A DNA stretch of 64,000 bases from an uncultured Prevotella sp. (lineage in GTDB: Bacteria; Bacteroidota; Bacteroidia; Bacteroidales; Bacteroidaceae), in contig CALUGW010000002.1 of assembly GCA_944320305.1 (NCBI GenBank), forward strand, positions 160,096 to 224,095, written 5' to 3'. The notes below the pieces were generated by a model, which was not told where the DNA came from, searched no databases, and worked only from the letters and a program-made list of their open reading frames with translations. Below are positions 24,355-33,500 of this stretch, piece after piece (the stretch's first letter is position 1; each line of letters opens with the position of its first letter). A program made the position numbers and the translations under genes.

Positions 24355-26427
24355 ATGAAACACATTCTTATGACCGCCATCGCGGCAGCCCTGTGCGCAG
24401 CCGCTCCGGCGCAGCCGCGCTACGACATGGACAACATGCAGCGCGAGCGGCTCGACCGCGGCGTGGTGGCAATCAGGCAGGACGCCGGCCACGTGGTGGT
24501 GAGCTGGCGCACACTGCTCAGCGACAAGAAGGGCGAGCCCTTCGACATCTACCGCAACGGAGTGAAACTGAACGCCGAACCGCTAACGCAGGGCGGCACC
24601 TTCTTCATCGACGACAAGCCGCTCGGCACCGACGCCACCTACGAGATACGCGGCGGAGGCCGCGACGGCAAATTCACGCTGGCGACCGACGCCCCCGAGG
24701 GCTACCTGCCCATCAGGCTGCAGCGGCCCGAGGGCGGCGAGACGCCCGACGGAAGCGAGTACACCTACACGCCGAACGACGCCAGCGTGGGCGACGTGGA
24801 CGGCGACGGGCAGTACGAGATTATACTGAAGTGGAGCCCATCGAACGAGCGCGACAACTCCCACAGCGGCTTCACCGGCAACACGCTCTTCGACTGCTAC
24901 CGCCTCGACGGCACCCGCCTGTGGCGCATCGACATGGGGCCCAACATCAGGAGCGGGGCGCACTACGTGCCGTTCATCGTCTACGACTTTGACGGCGACG
25001 GCCGCGCCGAACTGATGGTGAAGACCGCCGACGGCACCATCGACGGCAAGGGCAAGCCCGTGGGCGACCCCGCCGCCGACTGGCGCGAGGGCGTGAAGGA
25101 CGCCATGGCCAACCGCGAGCGCTACCGCGAGGAGGCGCGCCGCGAGCGGGCCGAGATGGACAGCATACGCAAGAAGATAGACCAGATGCGCAGCGAGGGC
25201 CGCGCGCCGAGCCGCGACGAGATGAGAAAGATGTGGCGGAAGATGCGCCGGCGGCGCCCCGGCGGCGGTTATCTGGCCGGACGGATACTGAAAGGCCCTG
25301 AATACATCACCGTGTTCAACGGGCTGACGGGCGAGGCCATGGCCACAGAGCCTTACATACCCGAGCGCGGCGACGTGCAGGCATGGGGCGACGGCCACGG
25401 CAACCGCTCCGAGCGCTATCTGGCCGCGCTGGGATACTTCGACGGCAAGCGCGCCTCGGCGGTGTTCTGCCGCGGATACTACACGCGCACCGTCCTGGCC
25501 GCATGGGACTGGGACGGCCGGAAACTGACCAACCGCTGGACCTTCGACACCAACGACGAACGCTGGCGCGACTACGCCGGACAGGGCAACCACAACCTGC
25601 GCGTGGGCGATGTGGACGGCGACGGGTGCGACGAGATAATATACGGCTCGATGGCCGTTGACAACGACGGCACCGGACTCTACAACACACGCATGGGCCA
25701 CGGCGACGCGCTGCACATGACCGTGTTCGACCCCACGGGCGACAAGCTCCAGGTGTGGGCCTGCCACGAGAACCGCCGCGACGGCTCCACGCTGCGCGAC
25801 GCCGCCACCGGCAAGGTGATATTCCAGATAAAGAGCAACACCGACGTGGGCCGCTGCATGGCTGCCGACATCGACCCCACCAACCCCGGACTGGAAATGT
25901 GGAGCAGCGACAGCCACGGCATACGCAACATAAAGGGCGAGCTGGTGTCGCCAAAGCCCACCAAGGAGGAGAGCGAGACCGACAGGAAAATGGCCGGCCA
26001 GGACGACACGGCCCTCTTCATGCGCGGCATGAGGCTGCCCACGAACTTCGCTGTGTGGTGGGACGGCGACCTGCTGCGCGAGATGCTCGACCACAACCGC
26101 GTGACCAAGTACGACTGGACCACCGGCCGCACAACCCTCCTGAAGGAGTTTGAGGGCTGCCAGTTCAACAACGGCACGAAGTCGAACCCCTGCCTGAGCG
26201 CCGACATACTGGGCGACTGGCGCGAGGAGGTGCTCGTGCGCACCGCAGACAACACCGAGCTGCGCCTCTACGTAAGCCCCCTGCCCACCGACTACCGCAT
26301 CAACTGCCTGATGGAGGACATCCCTTACCGCCTCAGCGTGGCCACGGAGAACGTGGGCTACAACCAGCCGCCGGAGACAGGCTTCTATCTCGGCCCCGAC
26401 AAGACGGCGCACGAGTTCCTGAAATAA
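24355..26427 (+). CDS. PL11 rhamnogalacturonan lyase with Arg-rich helical insertion
   Basis: A 690-residue secreted polysaccharide lyase; signal peptide MKHILMTAIAAALCAAAPA. It follows family PL11 (YesW/YesX-like): an N-terminal beta domain (RLDRGVVAIRQDAGHVVVSW) and an eight-bladed propeller with several calcium loops of DxDxDG type (GDVDGDGQYE, YDFDGDGRAE, GDVDGDGCDE), ending in DWREEVLVRT and ETGFYLGPD. PL11 cleaves the rhamnosyl-galacturonosyl backbone of rhamnogalacturonan I by beta-elimination. Unusual is a charged insertion at about 242-305 (REEARRERAEMDSIRKKI, SRDEMRKMWRKMRRRRPGGG) that reads as a helical hairpin. A terminator follows. A second PL11 domain lies at 30518. Confidence 0.92.
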   Translation: MKHILMTAIAAALCAAAPAQPRYDMDNMQRERLDRGVVAIRQDAGHVVVSWRTLLSDKKGEPFDIYRNGVKLNAEPLTQGGTFFIDDKPLGTDATYEIRGGGRDGKFTLATDAPEGYLPIRLQRPEGGETPDGSEYTYTPNDASVGDVDGDGQYEIILKWSPSNERDNSHSGFTGNTLFDCYRLDGTRLWRIDMGPNIRSGAHYVPFIVYDFDGDGRAELMVKTADGTIDGKGKPVGDPAADWREGVKDAMANRERYREEARRERAEMDSIRKKIDQMRSEGRAPSRDEMRKMWRKMRRRRPGGGYLAGRILKGPEYITVFNGLTGEAMATEPYIPERGDVQAWGDGHGNRSERYLAALGYFDGKRASAVFCRGYYTRTVLAAWDWDGRKLTNRWTFDTNDERWRDYAGQGNHNLRVGDVDGDGCDEIIYGSMAVDNDGTGLYNTRMGHGDALHMTVFDPTGDKLQVWACHENRRDGSTLRDAATGKVIFQIKSNTDVGRCMAADIDPTNPGLEMWSSDSHGIRNIKGELVSPKPTKEESETDRKMAGQDDTALFMRGMRLPTNFAVWWDGDLLREMLDHNRVTKYDWTTGRTTLLKEFEGCQFNNGTKSNPCLSADILGDWREEVLVRTADNTELRLYVSPLPTDYRINCLMEDIPYRLSVATENVGYNQPPETGFYLGPDKTAHEFLK

Positions 26428-26468
26428 GCCGAACAAAAGAACCGTTCAACAACAAAACCACAACATAA

Positions 26469-26531
26469 AAAGGCGGCAATCCAAACTTCAGCGTAAGACA
26501 TCGCAAAGCATTGGACTGCCGCCTTTGCCGT
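26469..26531 (+). terminator. terminator after the PL11 lyase
   Basis: AAAGGCGGCA (26469-26478) with TGCCGCCTTT (26517-26526), extended by TCCAA/TTGGA. The T-tract is short (CCTTTGCCGTTTT). Confidence 0.75.
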
Positions 26532-26618
26532 TTTCAACGGCACTTCTCCATCGCTTTGTCTTTGCAATTATTTCTACAAAAAACGCTTCCATAATCTAAT
26601 TCTACTGAAAAAAAGCAT

Positions 26619-26626
26619 TATCTTTG
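26619..26626 (+). promoter_or_regulatory. -7 box upstream of the WG-repeat gene
   Basis: TATCTTTG, about 124 nt before the ATG, in locally AT-rich DNA. No -33 TTTG at the normal spacing. Confidence 0.5.
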
Positions 26627-26749
26627 CATATGCCTGACAACGCCGGAAAAGACATTGCGTCATAAATGCGGCACCCGGTTTCCATCTGAAAGAACATAAT
26701 AAATATAGAACACAGACCACCAGACAATTTTTAATAAAAACAACATATC

Positions 26750-28321
26750 ATGCGAAAAAACTTGTTTGCCCCAATAGTGCTATCCATTCTGGGGCTATTC
26801 TTTGCACACACCGCAAAGGGCGACAGCCAGAACAATAAAGAAACGAAGCTTGACAAAAAAGAGCTTAAAGAAAAGTACGGGCTGAGTTCTGTAAAAAAAC
26901 AATATGGAGACAACGGCTTTTGGTACTACCTCGTCTCTAAAAATGAAGACGGCCAAAAGCTGTACGGTGTAATAGACCAAAACGACAGCCTTATTATAGG
27001 CTGCCACTACGAGGACATTGTCTACATCAGCGGCATCCCTGAAAAAGGGTACTATTCTTACCCGATAACATCCATGGCTGGCGGAACAGATATGTTCAGA
27101 ATATACAACAACGCCATGCCGCATCATTTTATATTAGACAAAGCACAAAGTGACGATGCCATAATATGCTCATGCGACGGCAAAGCGATAAACACCATAC
27201 GAGGTGAGGTCAAATACTTAGGCAGCTGGCTAATCATAAACCCCAAAAGCATTTACACAAGAAACCTTGACGGCTTCTTGAGACTGATGCTCATCAACAA
27301 TGAGTCAAAAGACATGGGACTGATGACTTGGGACGGAAAGGAGATATTCAAAAACGAGAACTTCCTTATATACATAACATCAAAATTGCCAAACACATAC
27401 AACAACGTCTACGCATTCAACAACGCCAACCGCGCGGGCGGCGTGTTTCTGGAAGATCTGGGCACGCTCGTACCGACCGAATATGCCGAAATGCGCACAA
27501 TCTACAATGGCAAGAAGTTTGAAGTCAAGCTGAGTCCGACCGACAAGTTCCACGTCTACAACAAAGAAAACACAGAAAAGTTCATCCCGAAAAATCCCGG
27601 AGAACAATTCTACTTAGACCACAAATACGATGAGTGCATCAAATACTATGCGGACGCCGGAGTTAATGACCCCGACTCAAAAATGTATTCAGCGGCAGCA
27701 CTGTATGCCATAGCAAACTTAAAGGTAATAGCTCTGAAGAACCACTTGGAGGCTCCATCGGCCAACAAGCTGAAAGACTACGACTACAAAGAGACAAAAA
27801 CCATTCTTGACAACGCGAAAACAATACTGCAAACAGCCATATCGCAAGATTCCGCAAGAGCTGGAATGTACAATGAACTAATAAGCAACTGCGACAAGAA
27901 AACAGAAGAACTGAACAGTTACAACTCAAAACTAAAAGAAAACAGCTTCGGAAACAAATTGCTGAAATCTGTTCTCGCCGGACTGTCTGAGGGCTTGAAA
28001 CAGGCTGCGCTCAAGTCGGTGACATCGTTGTTCACAAGCGGCAGCGGCAACAGCAGCACACCGACACCCAGCACCGCAACAAGCCAACCGGCAAGAGTCC
28101 AAAGCGGCAGCACTCCGACAAGTGAGAGCAAGTCGCTCAGCAGCAATGTTCAAAACCGCATAAGGCAAGTAGAAAAGAACATAGAAAACGAGACAAGATA
28201 TCTGGAAAACGCTGAGAAACGTTATAACAGCAACCCAAGCAGCGCTGCGAAAAGGGAGATTGACGCCCACAAACGAGCCATTGAGGGTTATAAAAGGCAA
28301 ATAGAGGAACTGAAGAAATAA
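26750..28321 (+). CDS. secreted WG-repeat-like protein with C-terminal coiled coil
   Basis: A 523-residue protein I cannot assign to a characterised family. A signal peptide is likely (MRKNLFAPIVLSILGLFFAH). The N-terminal part has a WG/KWG-type repeat (QKLYGVIDQNDSLIIG then CHYEDIVYI) and further beta-rich segments. Residues about 290-400 look like helical, TPR-like repeats (EQFYLDHKYDECIKYYADAG). A Ser/Thr/Pro-rich linker (about 425-460) is followed by a coiled coil, NRIRQVEKNIENETRYLENA to the C-terminal IEGYKRQIEELKK. The gene is clearly AT-richer than its neighbours and uses many AAA/AAC codons, which suggests separate acquisition. It is an isolated unit with its own -7 box and terminator. 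Confidence 0.7.
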   Translation: MRKNLFAPIVLSILGLFFAHTAKGDSQNNKETKLDKKELKEKYGLSSVKKQYGDNGFWYYLVSKNEDGQKLYGVIDQNDSLIIGCHYEDIVYISGIPEKGYYSYPITSMAGGTDMFRIYNNAMPHHFILDKAQSDDAIICSCDGKAINTIRGEVKYLGSWLIINPKSIYTRNLDGFLRLMLINNESKDMGLMTWDGKEIFKNENFLIYITSKLPNTYNNVYAFNNANRAGGVFLEDLGTLVPTEYAEMRTIYNGKKFEVKLSPTDKFHVYNKENTEKFIPKNPGEQFYLDHKYDECIKYYADAGVNDPDSKMYSAAALYAIANLKVIALKNHLEAPSANKLKDYDYKETKTILDNAKTILQTAISQDSARAGMYNELISNCDKKTEELNSYNSKLKENSFGNKLLKSVLAGLSEGLKQAALKSVTSLFTSGSGNSSTPTPSTATSQPARVQSGSTPTSESKSLSSNVQNRIRQVEKNIENETRYLENAEKRYNSNPSSAAKREIDAHKRAIEGYKRQIEELKK

Positions 28322-28339
28322 GCGCTGAAGTCCATAAGC

Positions 28340-28383
28340 AAAAAGCCGCCCGGCCAACACAAAGGTTGACCAGGCGGCTTTTT
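28340..28383. terminator. terminator between convergent genes
   Basis: AAAAAGCCGCC (28340-28350) with GGCGGCTTTTT (28373-28383), plus an inner CCAAC/GTTG pair. Perfect A and T flanks on both sides suit both the plus-strand WG gene and the minus-strand esterase gene. Confidence 0.9.
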
Positions 28384-28434
28384 CATCGCAGAATCGTCAT
28401 TGCGGCGGACATCCTGCCGGAAGCGCCGCGCCGC

Positions 28435-30438
28435 TCACTTGAACAGATACTTGCGGCCGTCGCAGATGTAAAGGCCGCGCGACGGCTTGCTCACGGCGCG
28501 GCCGTCAACGGTGTACCACACACCGGGCCTCATGCCGCCGGGCAGCAGCGACGCTATGCCCGTGGCCGGGCCGAAGGCCGGAGTGACCACGCTGACGCCG
28601 GAAGTCTCTGAGGCGGGAAGCCTCAGATAGGCCTGGCCGGACAGTGTTGTGGAGGCTGTGAGCTTGTGGAAGGCCGACTTGCCGCCAACGGTCTGCAGCA
28701 CAAAGTTGTTGCACACCTCGCCGCCGGCCATCTCCTTGGGCGACACCTGCGCCTCGGCAACGACCGGAACGAGCAGGCTCTCCACGGCTGGCACCGCGCC
28801 GGAAACCTCGGGCGCGCCCACAAGACACTCCTCGCCAACCACCATCACGCCGGTGTTTGCCGGGATGGTGTCTATCTGGCTGAGGACAAGCACATCATTT
28901 TCCGCATCATAAGAAGTCGCGACGTATGCCTTGATCATGCTGGCAAACGGCTTGACCGAGCACGCGCGGTCGCTGCTGAACGTCACAACGCCGTCGGCAC
29001 CGACAAGAAGCTGGACGTATGGCGACGCCACCTGCACGCTGTAAACATAGACTGCGCCGCCGTCGGAGTGGAATGTCAGGTCAACAGGCTCTGTGAGCGA
29101 CGGCTTGACACGCCACACGTTGGTGACGCGCCCGGTGGCCTTTGTGCCGCCGCTGACCAGCTCAAGATACTCCTCGCTGTCGGTTATAAGTCCGCGTTCG
29201 CCCTTGGCCGACTCCGTGACAATGGTTATCGTCTGCCCCGGACTGACCTTGGGAACTTTCATATAAAGGTTGTCGGCATAAAGGCAGATGTTCTTTCCAG
29301 GATTGACAATGATTCTGTTGCCAGTCGAGCACTTGAAAAACAACCCCTTGGTCTCTGGAAACACATAGCCGTCGGAGGCGGCAAGCTCCTGGTCGGCAGG
29401 CATGCTTGAGGCATAACGGTAGCCGAGCTTCTGGAACATGGGCCACTTCTCGTCGCTCTCTATCTTAGCGACAGACTCATCGGCCCACGCTTTTGTGAAA
29501 TCCCACAGGCGCTCGGCCTCAACCTGCAGCGTGTCGCCGGCACTGGGAATGTGGGGCTTCTGGACCTCGATTTTATCACCATCAACGAGCTTCAGCTCCA
29601 CAAGCTTGTTGTACATCTGCTTGCCGAGATACTCGGTCCAGGCGGAATCGAAGTGCAGGGCGTCCGACCGCAGCCCGGCGTCGCTCATGTCGATGTAATA
29701 GACATTGGGCAGTTCGGCGGCCACCTTCAGCTGTGCTTCCTCAACGCCCTTGCTGTACTGCTTGCTGTTGTGCGACACCGTGCCGAAGATGAAAGGCAGT
29801 GTCTTGTCCTTCTCCTTGCCGGTCTTGGCATAAACGGCGTTGCGCATATAGGTTATCATGTCCTTGAAATTCTTGTAGTAGTGGCCGGCCTGCTTGCGGT
29901 CGCTCTCTCCCTGGTGCCACATTATGGCCTTCACGTCATAGCCCTGCGGCAGCTTCGACAGCGTGACATCCACGCAGTCGCCGAAGCCTTCGGTAAGCGC
30001 TTTGGTCAGAGACTTGCCTGTGTTTATGTCGCCGCGGTATGCCTTGTTGCGCGATATCCACTCTTCGTCGGCGCACCAAACCGGCAGATGGCTGTAAGTG
30101 GCGGCAGTGTCGATGGCCGTTCCGCCGTAAGCGCACTTGATAGCGTAGAAGTCGGTCTGCAACGCCTGCTCGATGAAGTAGTTGGTGATGTCGCAAAAGG
30201 CGAAACGCTTGTCGAACTTCATCTCGCCGAACGTGCCGTCGCTTGACGAGGTGACGTTGGTGTAATTCAGATATTTGTATCCTCCCCTGAGATAATAGGG
30301 AAGTTTGTTCACATACTCGCGGCCGTCGGCATTCGACTGTCCTGCGGTAATGTAGACAGCGGCGGGCTTTTGGGCTGACAAAGTGACACCGCCCAGCGCC
30401 ATGACTGCCGCAGCAAGCATTGATCTTAAGCTAAACAT
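28435..30438 (-). CDS. secreted SASA-type (sialate O-acetylesterase-like) carbohydrate esterase with C-terminal beta domains
   Basis: A 667-residue secreted protein; signal peptide MFSLRSMLAAAVMALGGVTLSA. Residues 25-300 form an SGNH-fold SASA esterase: the nucleophile block is ITAGQSNADGRE, the CAYGGTAID block supplies oxyanion contacts, IMWHQGESDRKQ is the typical block III, and DALHFD near 285 holds the catalytic Asp-x-x-His. Family members remove acetyl groups from plant polysaccharides or sialic acid; the PL11 neighbours point to acetylated pectin. The rest is beta-rich and ends in VWYTVDGRAVSKPSRGLYIC, a shortened form of the C-terminal sorting-like motif. The start sits 79 nt after the stop of the PL11-repeat fusion gene, so the two may be co-transcribed. 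Confidence 0.85.
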   Translation of the reverse strand: MFSLRSMLAAAVMALGGVTLSAQKPAAVYITAGQSNADGREYVNKLPYYLRGGYKYLNYTNVTSSSDGTFGEMKFDKRFAFCDITNYFIEQALQTDFYAIKCAYGGTAIDTAATYSHLPVWCADEEWISRNKAYRGDINTGKSLTKALTEGFGDCVDVTLSKLPQGYDVKAIMWHQGESDRKQAGHYYKNFKDMITYMRNAVYAKTGKEKDKTLPFIFGTVSHNSKQYSKGVEEAQLKVAAELPNVYYIDMSDAGLRSDALHFDSAWTEYLGKQMYNKLVELKLVDGDKIEVQKPHIPSAGDTLQVEAERLWDFTKAWADESVAKIESDEKWPMFQKLGYRYASSMPADQELAASDGYVFPETKGLFFKCSTGNRIIVNPGKNICLYADNLYMKVPKVSPGQTITIVTESAKGERGLITDSEEYLELVSGGTKATGRVTNVWRVKPSLTEPVDLTFHSDGGAVYVYSVQVASPYVQLLVGADGVVTFSSDRACSVKPFASMIKAYVATSYDAENDVLVLSQIDTIPANTGVMVVGEECLVGAPEVSGAVPAVESLLVPVVAEAQVSPKEMAGGEVCNNFVLQTVGGKSAFHKLTASTTLSGQAYLRLPASETSGVSVVTPAFGPATGIASLLPGGMRPGVWYTVDGRAVSKPSRGLYICDGRKYLFK

Positions 30439-30517
30439 GATTTTCAAAATTTCCGGTTTACAAGAAAGAGGAGCGCACACAAAGCGCACCCCTCCAACCT
30501 GATGAATTAAAAAAGAG

Positions 30518-33500
30518 TTATTCCTTAACGAGCTTCTCGCCGTCAACAATGTAGACACCGGGCGCAAGTCCGTCGAGAGCGGAGCTGCGGTCAACGTCGT
30601 TGCGGAGCTTGACGCCGTCAACAGAGTAGACATCCACCTTGCCGCCGCTCACAGTCACGTCTTTAATGCCCACCACAACAGACTTCACGCGGAGCACGCC
30701 CTCCGTGAGAAGAGCCGAGCTGTCCCACTCTATTGCCTGGTTCGGGCAGTTTGTCTTGACCACAAACGTGCCAGACTGTGCGCCATCCCCGGTGAACACC
30801 TCAACCTCTTCGCCAGCCTGGAGAATGCGGGCCGGGTCGATAGTGACGAGAATCGTGTCGCCGCTGTGCGTCACCTTGCCAGCAAAGTTGTACTTGCCGC
30901 CTGTGCCGCTGCCAGAAGCGTTCTGCCCGAGTTTCACCTCAATGGTCGAGCCTTTGGCCAGAGTGACATCGCCGGTGGCCTTAAGCGTGCCGTAGCCCGA
31001 CTCCTTGCCGGCAGAAATCACACCGCCCTCATTCACCACAATTTTGCTGCCGCCGCCTGTGCCGATGAGCCTGCCGCCACGGTTCATGGTAATTGTGCCG
31101 GTGGTAATGGCAGACGGAGCTATGCCATAAGGCCTGTTGTTGAGAAGCAGTGCGCCACCGTTCACAACGATGTCTGACGTGCTTTCCTCATTGTCGATGG
31201 TCCATATGCCGTCGCCTACCTTTGTTATTGTCTTGGCGTAAAGGCGTCCGGCGAAAGTTGTGCTGGCACCATTGCCGCCCACTTCGTAGGCATCGACACC
31301 CTTTGTCACCTTTCCATCGTCGTTTTTCCAGCCGTTGCCGAGGTTGCAGTCTTCGGCTTTCGACTCCACAGAGCCAATCTTCGTGGTGACAGCCTTGGTG
31401 TTTTCGCCGTTGCTTGAATAGTGTCCCACCTTGGCACCCTTGTCAAGCACCATGGCGGTCTTGCCCATATCAGTAACGTTGTCCATAAGGCGGAAGTTCT
31501 CGCCTTGCGCGGTCAGCGTGCCCTCAAAGGCCGAGAAGTCGGCTCCGATGTCGTTGCGCACACCTGTGGAAACGATGGTCAGACCGCCCTTTCCCTTGAA
31601 CTTGCCGTTTATCGCGCCGCGGGTTGTACCCATAACAGTGCTGTTTGTGCCCTCGACAACAGTGACGTCATAATCAAAGACGGGTCTGGTCTCAGAGTTG
31701 TTCACGTCGAGCAGGTCCACCGTGCCGCCAGCCAGCACCATCGGCGAGCCTACACGGCCGAACGTCGAGTTCCATGAGCCTGTGGCAATCTTGCCCTGCT
31801 TAACAATCATACCGGCAAACGGGTTGGTGCCTCCGTAGATGAAGTTGAGCTGTCCGGGGCCGTCTTTGACGAGCACACCAGAGCCATAGACCATTCCCTT
31901 GAGCGAGATTGTGCCGCTGGCCGACGCCACATTGATTGTGGAGGTGTCCTGGAGCGTCACCACTTGGTTTGTGGCCATGTTGGTGCCTTCAACCTTCAGC
32001 GTGCCGCCGTTGAGCAGGAGTTTGTTCAGGCCCGACTCCGCCGCGCCGATAGAGCTGTTCTTTCCGCAGTCGGCCAGGCTGGTGACGGTGAGTGTTCCCT
32101 CGTTGACAATGGTCGATCCGGTGTAGCTGTTGTTCCTGAGTTCCATGCGGACCTCACCCTTTCCGTTCTTGGTCACGCCGCCCTCGCCGGCAATTCCGCC
32201 CTCGCCCGAGAACGTGTAAGTGCCGTTGTCGAAGTCGAACGTCACGCCGCCGGTAACAACATTGTCGGCAACGGATATGTTTCTGTTTGCCGAAGCGTCG
32301 TTGAACACCACGCTGTCGTTGGCCACAAACGCCGTCGCCTCGTCTTTTATGCTGAAGTTCTCGGCCTGATAGTTCCACTCGTTAGTCTCGTTGCCGGTCC
32401 ACACCACGTCTTTCTGTGCCGCGCGTGTGTCCTCGGCTGTCAGCACGAGCTGCTTGCCTTTCACGGCGATGCTGTATTTCACGCCGTCAAGACCGCGCAC
32501 AACGATTGCCGAAGGATCGGCAGTCAGCGTGCCGGTACACTCGGCCAGAACATAGTCTCCGGCCGCAAGCTTACCGTCGCCGTGGTCTATAGTGAAGGTG
32601 TTCGTGCCCTCAAGAGTCAGGTCGCCGTTCACAACAACCTTTCCGGCCTTGCCGTCGGCGGCGTTGATCTCAACGTAAACCTCGCCGGGCAGAGTCAGGC
32701 TCTTGGCGAATGTCATCACGCCGAACTTGTTGTCGGCGTTGCCGGGCATGAGTCGGCAGCCCTCGTAGTTGAGAGCCTCCTCAAAAGCCATCTCGCCGCT
32801 CACGGTGCAGACGCCTGCCAAAGTGCCCTTTGCGCGCAGTTCCACAGGGCCTGCGATGGCGCCGTTGACGCAGAGCGTTCCCTCGCTGATTACTGTCCGG
32901 CCCGTGTAAGACAGGCTGCCGTTGAACGTGGCCGTGCCCTGCTGCGATTTCCACAGCTCCATCGCGCCGGCCAGCGAGCCAGTTCCGCCGAAAGTATAGT
33001 CATGGCCTTTGGTCGGCATCAGGTAGACGACAGACGGCTTCAGCGTACCGCTGAGCTGAATGGTCTGGCTGTTGTCGCCGCTAAGGTCGAAGATAACGCT
33101 CTTGCCGTCGGCATAGTTCTGGGCCGATGTCATGCCGAACGTGGTGAAGCCAGCGCCCTGTGCGCCCCACGTGCCGCCTCCCTGCCAGCGCAGGTCGGCC
33201 ACCATCACCGGCGGTAGCGGCGGATAAGGCATGTCGCCGCCCAGATAGAAGCCCGTGCAGGGCATCTGGTAGTAGCCGCGCGCGGTGCAGTCGAGCCTGT
33301 AGTGCGGGTCTTCCTGCAGTGTGTACATACTGTATTCTGTAGGAATGTTGGTCGAATAACCTATCAAGCCTGTGCTGGTCTGGTCGTTCTGCTTCATCAG
33401 AATGAGTTCCTCGCGCCAGTCACCGATCATGTCGCCCATAAACGCCGGGCGCACGGCGCCACCACTGTGCACAGCCCACTCGCTCTCGCGTGAGAACTGG

